Made by a program: the position numbers and the translations under genes. This document shows positions 6,691 to 11,404 of a stretch of DNA of 11,404 nt, piece by piece. The notes beneath the pieces are model-generated. The model saw only the letters and a program-made list of their open reading frames with translations. It was not told the DNA's origin and ran no database searches. Numbering within the stretch: the first letter of the stretch is position 1; each line of letters starts with the position of its first letter. This DNA comes from Burkholderiaceae bacterium (GTDB lineage Bacteria; Pseudomonadota; Gammaproteobacteria; Burkholderiales; Burkholderiaceae), in the NCBI GenBank assembly GCA_023253905.1, contig JALREG010000381.1, positions 1 to 11,404 on the forward strand. The letters run 5' to 3'.

Positions 6691-8153
6691 CAGACATCGC
6701 CCTCTGACGCTGCCTGCGCCAGCACCCAGGTGTCCTTGGTGCCGCCGCCCTGCGAAGAATTCACCACCAGCGAGCCTCGCCGTAGCGCCACTCGCGTGAG
6801 CCCCCCCGGCACCATCCTCACCTCTCGCCCCACCAACACGAAGGGGCGAAGATCGATGTGGCGCGGCGCAACGCCCTCCTCGACAAAAGTCGGGCACGAA
6901 GAGAGCGCGAGCGTGGGCTGCGCAATGTAGTTGGCGGGATTAGCCTTCAGCACCTCCCGAAAGGTCTCAATCTCCGCACGGCTGCTGGTCGGGCCAACCA
7001 GCATGCCATAGCCACCTGCGCCATGAACCTCCTTCACCACCAGATCGGGCAGATGCGCAAGAACATGCGCGAGTTCATCGGGATTTCGGCACTGCCAGGT
7101 GGGAACGTTGGCAAGCAGGGGCTCTTCCCCAAGATAGAACCGGATCATCTCGGGCACGTAGGGATAAATGGATTTATCGTCGGCCACTCCGGTACCGATT
7201 GCGTTAGCGATCACCACATGACCCAGCCGATACGCCGAGAAGAGCCCGGGTACACCCAGCATGGAATCAGGACGAAATGCGAGCGGATCAAGAAAGCTGT
7301 CATCGATCCGCCGGTAGATGACATCGACCCGCTGCGGGCCGGAGGTGGTTCGCATGTAAACGAACCCGTCTTTGACGAACAGATCCTGACCTTCGACCAG
7401 TTCGATACCCATCTGCTGGGCCAGAAAACTGTGCTCGAAGTAGGCGCTATTGAAGCGGCCTGGCGTGAGCAGCACCACCACGGGATCGTCGACCAACGCT
7501 GCCGCGCGAAGCGTGCCGAGAAGCAGCGACGGGTAGTGCTCGACCGGCTCCACCGCCTGCCTTCGGAACAGCTCGGGAAACAACCGCATCATCATCTTGC
7601 GGTTCGATAGCATGTACGACACCCCCGAGGGCACCCGCAGGTTGTCCTCGAGCACGTAATAGCGACCATCCGAATGCCGGACGATGTCAACGCCCACGAT
7701 GTGCGCATAGGTGTCGTGCGGCACCTTCACCCCGATCATCGCGACCTGATACTGGTCATTCACCAGGATCTGTTCCGAGGGAATCACCCCGGCGCGCAAG
7801 ATCTCCTGGCCGTGATAGATATCGGCCAGAAAGCGGTTGATGGCGGTGACGCGTTGGACCAGTCCGCGCTCCAGAAAGCGCCATTCTTCCGAAGGAATGA
7901 TGCGCGGGACCACGTCGGACGGAATCAGGCGCTCGGTCCCGCTGTCATCGCCATAGACAGAAAAAGTGATGCCGGTGCGCCGGAACAGCAAGTCGGCCTC
8001 GGCGCGCTTACCGGCCATCCAGTCGGGCGTGCAGCCGGCCAGCCAGCCAGCATAGCTTTGGTAATGCTCACGGATACCGCCTGATGGATCGAGCATCTCA
8101 TCGTGAATGCCTGCCGGGGGTGGAATTGGAGCGAGGGTCGGGGCGGGGGTCAT
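6690..8153 (-). CDS. Circularly permuted ATP-grasp protein (DUF404/DUF407 type)
   Basis: This 487-aa protein is a circularly permuted ATP-grasp family member, predicted to couple ATP hydrolysis to amide or peptide bond formation through an acyl-phosphate intermediate. Motifs in order: FSVYGDD (64-70), YYVLEDNLRVPSGVSYML (165-182), VIYRRIDDSFLDPLAF (278-293), NAIGTGVADDKSIYPYVP (317-334), the glycine-rich LVVKEVHGAGGYGM (371-384), RHIDLRPFVL (431-440) and the C-terminal NSSQGGGTKDTWVL (465-478). The Lys, Glu, Asp and Asn residues suited to ATP and Mg binding are present, so it looks active. The N-terminal ~20 residues are Pro/Ala-rich and poorly conserved; Met20 is a possible alternative start, but AGAGG 7 nt before the ATG at 8153 favours the longer form. 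It is the first gene of the cassette, 76 nt after fur on the same strand, so partial read-through from fur is possible. The substrate is unknown. Confidence 0.93.
   Translation of the reverse strand: MTPAPTLAPIPPPAGIHDEMLDPSGGIREHYQSYAGWLAGCTPDWMAGKRAEADLLFRRTGITFSVYGDDSGTERLIPSDVVPRIIPSEEWRFLERGLVQRVTAINRFLADIYHGQEILRAGVIPSEQILVNDQYQVAMIGVKVPHDTYAHIVGVDIVRHSDGRYYVLEDNLRVPSGVSYMLSNRKMMMRLFPELFRRQAVEPVEHYPSLLLGTLRAAALVDDPVVVLLTPGRFNSAYFEHSFLAQQMGIELVEGQDLFVKDGFVYMRTTSGPQRVDVIYRRIDDSFLDPLAFRPDSMLGVPGLFSAYRLGHVVIANAIGTGVADDKSIYPYVPEMIRFYLGEEPLLANVPTWQCRNPDELAHVLAHLPDLVVKEVHGAGGYGMLVGPTSSRAEIETFREVLKANPANYIAQPTLALSSCPTFVEEGVAPRHIDLRPFVLVGREVRMVPGGLTRVALRRGSLVVNSSQGGGTKDTWVLAQAASEGDV
6700..6705 (-). 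promoter_or_regulatory. Ribosome-binding site of the alpha-E gene
   Basis: AGAGGG on the minus strand, 9 nt before the alpha-E ATG and inside the last codons of the ATP-grasp gene. It decides the start among several in-frame options and shows how the TGATG junction can be re-initiated. Confidence 0.65.
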
Positions 8154-8160
8154 GGACGCA

Positions 8161-8165
8161 CCTCT
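8161..8165 (-). promoter_or_regulatory. Ribosome-binding site of the ATP-grasp gene
   Basis: AGAGG on the minus strand, 7 nt before the ATG at 8153. It supports the full-length start rather than Met20. Confidence 0.6.
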
Positions 8166-8181
8166 GCAAACTCCGTGCCGG

Positions 8182-8226
8182 GTCGGGCGAGCGCGGGCCG
8201 CATAGGCCCCGGTGGTTCAGCCCGAC
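8182..8226 (-). repeat. Nested stem-loop between fur and the ATP-grasp gene
   Basis: The outer arms GTCGGGC (8182-8188) and GCCCGAC (8220-8226) form a perfect 7-bp stem. Inside it GGGCC (8195-8199) and GGCCC (8205-8209) form a second stem with loop GCATA. It starts just after the fur stop codon. No T-tract follows in the direction of transcription, so it is not a typical intrinsic terminator. It could protect the 3' end of fur mRNA, weaken read-through, or influence translation of the downstream gene. High GC makes chance structure possible. Confidence 0.45.
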
Positions 8227-8229
8227 AAT

Positions 8230-8664
8230 TCAGCCAGCCAGCGGGCGGTGCCTGCAATCGGGTTTGGTGCAATGCCCGTACAGGGCGAGCGCGTGGTCCT
8301 GCAACTGGAATCCGCGTGCCCGGGCGATTTCCATTTGACGCTTTTCGATATCGGTATCGATGAATTCTTCGACGCGACCGCACTGCAGACACACCAGATG
8401 GTCGTGGTGTTCGCCCTGATTGAGCTCGAACAGCGCGCGACCCGACTCGAAGTTGCTGCGCTTGAGAATGCCGGCCTGCTCAAACTGGGTGAGCACGCGA
8501 TACACCGTGGCAAGACCGATGTCCTGCTTGAGTTCCAGAAGCTCGCGAAAGACATCTTCGGCGCTCATGTGCCGATGTCTACCCTGCTGGAAGATTTCCA
8601 GAATCTTCAGGCGGGGCGCGGTGGCCTTCAGACCGGTGCTGCGCAGTTCGGGAGCTTGCTTCAT
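8230..8664 (-). CDS. fur: Ferric uptake regulator Fur
   Basis: Fur is the Fe(II)-dependent dimeric repressor of iron-uptake genes, also involved in oxidative-stress control. The protein is 144 aa, the normal size. An N-terminal winged helix (about 1-82) contains [14 protein letters not shown] and the recognition region [20 protein letters not shown] (48-67). The C-terminal dimerisation/metal domain has the histidine cluster GEHHDHLVC (84-92), the zinc pair C92/C95 and a second pair C132/C137. The sequence fits Fur much better than Zur or PerR. It is divergent from bamE-dapB across 125 bp, and upstream of the ATP-grasp cassette on the same strand. The ATG at 8664 has no obvious Shine-Dalgarno sequence, but the family N-terminus [18 protein letters not shown] fixes it. 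The nearby chaN and tonB genes are plausible targets, though I saw no convincing Fur box at either. Confidence 0.96.
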   Translation of the reverse strand: MKQAPELRSTGLKATAPRLKILEIFQQGRHRHMSAEDVFRELLELKQDIGLATVYRVLTQFEQAGILKRSNFESGRALFELNQGEHHDHLVCLQCGRVEEFIDTDIEKRQMEIARARGFQLQDHALALYGHCTKPDCRHRPLAG

Positions 8665-8706
8665 GGAGAGTTGATGTTTGAAGGGGCAAAAACCCTGACT
8701 CTTTGT

Positions 8707-8734
8707 ATCATAAAGGGCTATTCTCTTGACCCAA
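8707..8734 (-). promoter_or_regulatory. Possible fur promoter
   Basis: On the minus strand TTGGGT (8734-8729), a 16-nt spacer and TATGAT (8712-8707; 5 of 6 matches) resemble a sigma-70 promoter. This would give a leader of about 35 nt before the fur ATG. The same AT-rich island (8697-8725) also holds candidate bamE elements on the plus strand (CTGACT at 8695-8700, TATTCT at 8719-8724), which are weaker. The fur/bamE gap therefore probably carries back-to-back promoters. Confidence 0.4.
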
Positions 8735-8789
8735 GCCCCCGCCTGCCTACCGACTCAGTCAGTCTGACCTCGACACCCAGCCACCCACC

Positions 8790-9221
8790 ATGCGCCTCAT
8801 CCATCGTCCTAACATGCCACCGTCATCAGCGGCGGCCCTCATGGTGTGCCTGGCGCTGACCGGCCTTGCGGGCTGCACCTCCAATGACCCCTCCCGCACC
8901 GGGCTTTTCGAGCCTTACCGGATCGATTTGCCGCAGGGCAATTACGTCACCCAGGCCATGCTCGAGCGGGTCAGGGTCGGCATGTCCCCGGAACAGGTCC
9001 GTGACGCACTGGGGTCGCCGCTACTCGGTCATGTGTTTCATAACGATCGCTGGGACTACGTCTTTCGCTTCAGGCATCCGAACGGGTCATTTGAGCAGCG
9101 CAAGGTCACGGTACGGTTCGGCGGCGGCCGGGTCACACGCATTGAGTCCGATCCCCTGCCCCCGCGCGAAGACCCCGCCGACCCGGCGCTGCCGGGCCTG
9201 AAGACCCAGCCTCGGCGGTAG
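8790..9221 (+). CDS. bamE: Outer membrane protein assembly factor BamE (SmpA/OmlA)
   Basis: BamE is a small lipoprotein of the BAM complex, which folds beta-barrel proteins into the outer membrane; it stabilises BamD-BamA contacts. The precursor is 143 aa. A lipoprotein signal peptide ends in the lipobox LAGC with Cys29 as the lipidation site. The SmpA/OmlA domain follows: YRIDLPQGNYVTQ (43-55), GMSPEQVRDALGSPLL (64-79) and FHNDRWDYVFRF (83-94). The C-terminal ~20 residues are a Pro-rich tail. The start at 8790 gives a positively charged n-region (MRLIHRP); Met9 at 8814 would also leave a workable signal peptide, and neither has a strong ribosome-binding site. It is divergent from fur, and dapB follows after 40 nt on the same strand, a neighbourhood typical of betaproteobacteria. 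Confidence 0.95.
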   Translation: MRLIHRPNMPPSSAAALMVCLALTGLAGCTSNDPSRTGLFEPYRIDLPQGNYVTQAMLERVRVGMSPEQVRDALGSPLLGHVFHNDRWDYVFRFRHPNGSFEQRKVTVRFGGGRVTRIESDPLPPREDPADPALPGLKTQPRR

Positions 9222-9250
9222 CAAGAGCCTCGCGCGCTTCACCTGATACC

Positions 9251-9254
9251 GGAG
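9251..9254 (+). promoter_or_regulatory. Ribosome-binding site of dapB
   Basis: GGAG with a 7-nt spacer before the ATG at 9262. It supports that start over the ATG two codons later. Confidence 0.65.
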
Positions 9255-9261
9255 ATTTCCA

Positions 9262-10065
9262 ATGACGATGAAAATTGCCGTTGCGGGCGCAGGCGGCCGG
9301 ATGGGTCGCATGCTGATCGAAGCGGTACTGGCGGCTGACGATGCCGAACTGGCCGGTGCGCTGGATGTCGAGGGCAGCCCCGTGCTCGGTCGCGACGCAG
9401 CCGACTTCCTCGGCAGGCAATCGGGCATACGCGTCACCAGCAATCCCGATGAAGCGCTTTCCGGCGCCACGCACCTGATCGACTTCACCCGTCCGGAGGG
9501 GACGCTCGCGTATCTGGCGTACTGCGAGACCCGGGGGGTCCGCGCCGTGATCGGTACAACGGGTTTTGATGCAGCGGGCAAGGCGCGTATTGCTGCGGCC
9601 GGCGCCCACATTCCGGTGGTATTTGCCCCCAACATGAGCGTGGGCGTGAATGTCACGCTGAAACTCCTCGAAATGGCCGCACGCATTCTCAACACCGGCT
9701 ACGACATCGAGATCATCGAGGCACACCATCGGCACAAGGTGGATGCTCCATCGGGTACAGCACTGCGAATGGGCGAGGTGGTGGCCTCGGCGCTCGGCCG
9801 TGACCTGTCCAAGGTCGCGGTATATGGCCGCGAGGGTGTCACCGGCGAGCGAGACCCATCCACGATCGGCTTTGCAACCGTGCGCGGAGGCGACATCGTT
9901 GGAGACCACACGGTGCTGTTTGCGGGCACGGGCGAGCGGATCGAAATCACCCATCGCTCAGCGAGCCGGGTGACTTACGCGCATGGCGCCTTGCGCGCCT
10001 GCCGGTTCCTCACCGATCGCGCCAACGGGGTTTATGACATGCAGGCGGTGCTCGGCATCGAGTAA
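9262..10065 (+). CDS. dapB: 4-hydroxy-tetrahydrodipicolinate reductase DapB
   Basis: DapB reduces 4-hydroxy-tetrahydrodipicolinate to tetrahydrodipicolinate with NAD(P)H in the diaminopimelate/lysine pathway, which feeds peptidoglycan synthesis. The protein is 267 aa, the usual length. The N-terminal Rossmann domain has the nucleotide loop [10 protein letters not shown] (7-16), followed by [10 protein letters not shown] (71-80) and VIGTTGFD (96-103). The signature [15 protein letters not shown] (153-167) carries the catalytic H155 and K159 and the substrate-binding GT pair. The C-terminal end [15 protein letters not shown] plus [11 protein letters not shown] is also typical. A good ribosome-binding site sets the start at 9262. 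It follows bamE by 40 nt and is likely co-transcribed with it. It converges on the chaN-like gene across 88 bp. Confidence 0.97.
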   Translation: MTMKIAVAGAGGRMGRMLIEAVLAADDAELAGALDVEGSPVLGRDAADFLGRQSGIRVTSNPDEALSGATHLIDFTRPEGTLAYLAYCETRGVRAVIGTTGFDAAGKARIAAAGAHIPVVFAPNMSVGVNVTLKLLEMAARILNTGYDIEIIEAHHRHKVDAPSGTALRMGEVVASALGRDLSKVAVYGREGVTGERDPSTIGFATVRGGDIVGDHTVLFAGTGERIEITHRSASRVTYAHGALRACRFLTDRANGVYDMQAVLGIE

Positions 10066-10153
10066 GGGCAGAAAGCCGGGCTCGCACCACCAGAGTGCAG
10101 CGCGCCTCGAAAGCGGGCACAGCGCCCTGGCGTCGCGCGGTCTCAGCCCAGAT

Positions 10154-11032
10154 TCATTTCGCAGCGCCAAAGCGCTTCCTGAGCGATTCACACGGGTCGG
10201 GACGTTCCTGCGCTTCGGTGGTCCTGACAGCGTCAAAGTTGCCCTCGTCGGGTGAGACGGGCGCTTCAAGCAGACCGACCGCAAAGATTCTTGCCGAGCC
10301 CGCCGTGTCCCGGAGATGAAGCGGTACGCCCAGATCGGTCCGGACATGGCCATTGCCCGCAAGCAGCACTGGCCGTCCGCCGCCCGCGCGCACCTCAGTG
10401 ACGACTTCGGCGATGCGGGCGTCGCGGGCACGTTGCGCGCGCACCATGGCAGGAATCATCGCCTCGGGTAGCAGCCCGCAGTGCCCATCTCGAATGGCGC
10501 GCGCCATGCGCTGCTCGGCCGCGGGCGTCCATCCTTTCGGTACTGCAGATCCAAGCGCATGAGGCTGACCACGCGCAATTGCAAAAGCTTCACGCGATGA
10601 CAGATTTGCCGCCCGGATCGGCAAGTTGCGCTCGAGTGCGAGCTCCACCACCGGTCCGATCAGCGTCCAATCCCAGCCATCAAAACGAAAGCCAGCCGAC
10701 TCGGCCAACTGACGGGCGCGCGTGCTCACCGGAAGACGGGTGTCCTGCACGCGCCGGGCCTCGTCGAGGCGGGGCTGCGCATCGGCATCCAGGTGTTCAA
10801 GCACTATTGTGATCGGCGCACGATCTGCAAGCTCGCGCAGCCACTGGAGGCGCAGCCGGTGCTGTGCGGCATTATCGTGAAGTTCGCCCAACAGTACGAT
10901 GTCGGCCGCCACCATGCCTTCCATGATCGCGCGGTCGTGGTCGGAGCGGGAAAGCGTCGAGCATGCGGCAAGCAGACATGCGCCTAGCAAGACAGGCAGC
11001 CGAGACAGCAGACGACCGGGGGCATGAAGCAT
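10154..11032 (-). CDS. ChaN-family haem-binding lipoprotein
   Basis: This 292-aa precursor belongs to the ChaN-like family (Cofac_haem_bdg fold), whose Campylobacter member is an outer-membrane lipoprotein that binds haem cofacially as a dimer and is tied to iron uptake. A lipoprotein signal peptide (RLPVLLGACLLAAC) has the lipobox LAAC with Cys24 lipidated. Family segments are VLLGELHDNAAQH (46-58, which supplies candidate haem-ligand and active-site-like residues), VLEHLDAD (77-84), DGWDW (118-122), the region around VRAQRARDARIAEVV (197-211) and LAGNGHVRTDLGVP (224-237). The C-terminal ~25 residues look variable. The gene is divergent from a tonB-type gene with only 26 bp between start codons, which fits shared iron- or haem-linked expression; fur is also nearby. 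No strong ribosome-binding site is visible. Haem binding is inferred from family membership and is not proven for this protein. Confidence 0.88.
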   Translation of the reverse strand: MLHAPGRLLSRLPVLLGACLLAACSTLSRSDHDRAIMEGMVAADIVLLGELHDNAAQHRLRLQWLRELADRAPITIVLEHLDADAQPRLDEARRVQDTRLPVSTRARQLAESAGFRFDGWDWTLIGPVVELALERNLPIRAANLSSREAFAIARGQPHALGSAVPKGWTPAAEQRMARAIRDGHCGLLPEAMIPAMVRAQRARDARIAEVVTEVRAGGGRPVLLAGNGHVRTDLGVPLHLRDTAGSARIFAVGLLEAPVSPDEGNFDAVRTTEAQERPDPCESLRKRFGAAK

Positions 11033-11041
11033 CGATGGCTC

Positions 11042-11050
11042 TGGAATAAT
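11042..11050 (+). promoter_or_regulatory. Possible extended -10 promoter of the tonB-type gene
   Basis: TGG followed by AATAAT (11045-11050; 5 of 6 matches) fits an extended -10 element inside the 26-bp chaN/tonB gap. The hexamer ends 8 nt before the first in-frame ATG (11059) and 20 nt before the second (11071). No recognisable -35 hexamer is present, because that region lies inside the chaN coding sequence. Confidence 0.35.
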
Positions 11051-11058
11051 CGCGAACG

Positions 11059-11404
11059 ATGCACGCTAGCATGAACACTCGGTCCTGGCTGATCGCCCTG
11101 GCGGTCATCGCGCTTCACGGCGCGCTGATCGCTGCCGTTGCGAAGTTTGAACCGCTCCGCCCGCCCGCGCCCACGCCGATGACGATCGTGGCGTTCGCCT
11201 TGCCGGAGCCTGTCGCGGCGGAGGCCGAACCGCCACCTCCTCCTGCACCGCCTCCTCCTGCGCCGCCTCCTCCTGCACCGCCTCCTCCTGCGCCGCCTCC
11301 TCCTGCACCGCCTCCTCCTGCGCCGCCTCCTCCTGCGCCGCCTCCTCCTGCGCCGCCTCCTCGGCCCAACCCACCGCCGCCCCTCGCTCCCCCGACGGCC
11401 CCCC
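11059..11404 (+). CDS. tonB: TonB-type energy transducer, N-terminal part (cut by right edge)
   Basis: TonB couples the proton-motive force, through ExbB-ExbD, to outer-membrane receptors for siderophores, haem and vitamin B12. About 115 residues are visible. A short cytosolic start (MHASMNTR) precedes one membrane helix, WLIALAVIALHGALIAAV (about 10-27), with a His at residue 20 that recalls the conserved TonB membrane histidine. The expected Ser four residues before it is Val here. MTIVAFALPEP and then a long Pro-rich periplasmic spacer follow, typical of TonB. The C-terminal TonB domain lies beyond the window, so TolA or another Pro-rich envelope protein is not fully excluded. Divergence from a ChaN-family gene favours an iron or haem role. 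The start may be 11059 or, in frame, 11071; neither has a clear ribosome-binding site. Confidence 0.75.
   Translation, partial: MHASMNTRSWLIALAVIALHGALIAAVAKFEPLRPPAPTPMTIVAFALPEPVAAEAEPPPPPAPPPPAPPPPAPPPPAPPPPAPPPPAPPPPAPPPPAPPPRPNPPPPLAPPTAP
11236..11355 (+). repeat. Eight tandem 15-bp repeats encoding Pro-Pro-Pro-Ala-Pro
   Basis: Eight contiguous copies of CCTCCTCCTGCRCCG lie in frame in the tonB-type gene, each encoding PPPAP. The third-position base of the Ala codon reads a, g, a, g, a, g, g, g across copies 1-8, so the first six copies look like three 30-bp units and the last three like 15-bp duplications. A partial copy (CCTCCT) follows. Because 15 is a multiple of 3, gain or loss of copies changes only the spacer length, not the frame. 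Confidence 0.95.

Noticed and set aside
8665..8789. Fur box in the fur/bamE gap
   Set aside because: AT-rich bits such as TTTGTATCATAAAG are only loosely palindromic and do not match the GATAAT-type repeat well enough.
10066..10153. Intrinsic terminator between dapB and the chaN-type gene
   Set aside because: Short GC stems can be drawn (for example GGGC-N5-GCCC at 10115-10127), but no T-tract follows on either strand.
11033..11058. Fur box between the chaN-type and tonB-type genes
   Set aside because: GAATAATCGCGAACG shares a few bases with the consensus, but the second half-site is absent.
11105..11374. Minus-strand frames encoding Gly-Gly-Ala-Gly or Glu-Glu-Ala-Ala-Gln repeats
   Set aside because: These are complements of the 15-bp repeat in the tonB-type gene. 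The plus-strand frame has a membrane helix and TonB-like layout; the minus frames have no credible start region or partner.

Overview
The window is GC-rich chromosomal DNA of a proteobacterium, most probably a betaproteobacterium of the Burkholderiales type. This is inferred from gene content and order: hemH-hrcA next to nadK-recN, and fur divergent from bamE-dapB. These blocks are familiar housekeeping neighbourhoods in that group. Fur (beginning [20 protein letters not shown]) and BamE (YRIDLPQGNYVTQ) also have the form typical of betaproteobacteria. I cannot name the genus.

Left block (1-4206): the 5' part of hemH (ferrochelatase, cut by the left edge) and hrcA (heat-shock repressor) run on the minus strand. 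nadK (NAD kinase) and recN (SMC-like DNA repair ATPase) run divergently on the plus strand. The 177-bp hrcA/nadK gap holds a perfect 8-bp inverted repeat and -10-like hexamers very close to both start codons.

Central block (4217-8153, minus strand): a tight four-gene cassette in the order circularly permuted ATP-grasp protein, alpha-E helical protein, transglutaminase-like cysteine peptidase, Anbu proteasome-like peptidase. The junctions are TGATG, a 12-nt gap and ATGA, which points to one transcript. This is a known but poorly understood association. The ATP-grasp protein is thought to form amide or peptide bonds, alpha-E to be its partner, and the transglutaminase and Anbu to cleave or process the product or a tagged protein. 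No substrate is known from the sequence. It is the most interesting part of the window.

Right block (8230-11404): fur (minus) is divergent from bamE (outer-membrane assembly lipoprotein) and dapB (lysine/diaminopimelate synthesis) on the plus strand. Then come a minus-strand ChaN-family haem-binding lipoprotein and, divergently, the start of a TonB-type energy transducer cut by the right edge. Its proline-rich spacer is encoded by eight tandem 15-bp repeats. Fur, ChaN and TonB together make an iron/haem flavour at this end.

Coding density is very high. The largest non-coding gap is 177 bp. I saw no tRNA, rRNA, insertion sequence, CRISPR array or prophage gene. Intrinsic terminators with a clear T-tract were not found.
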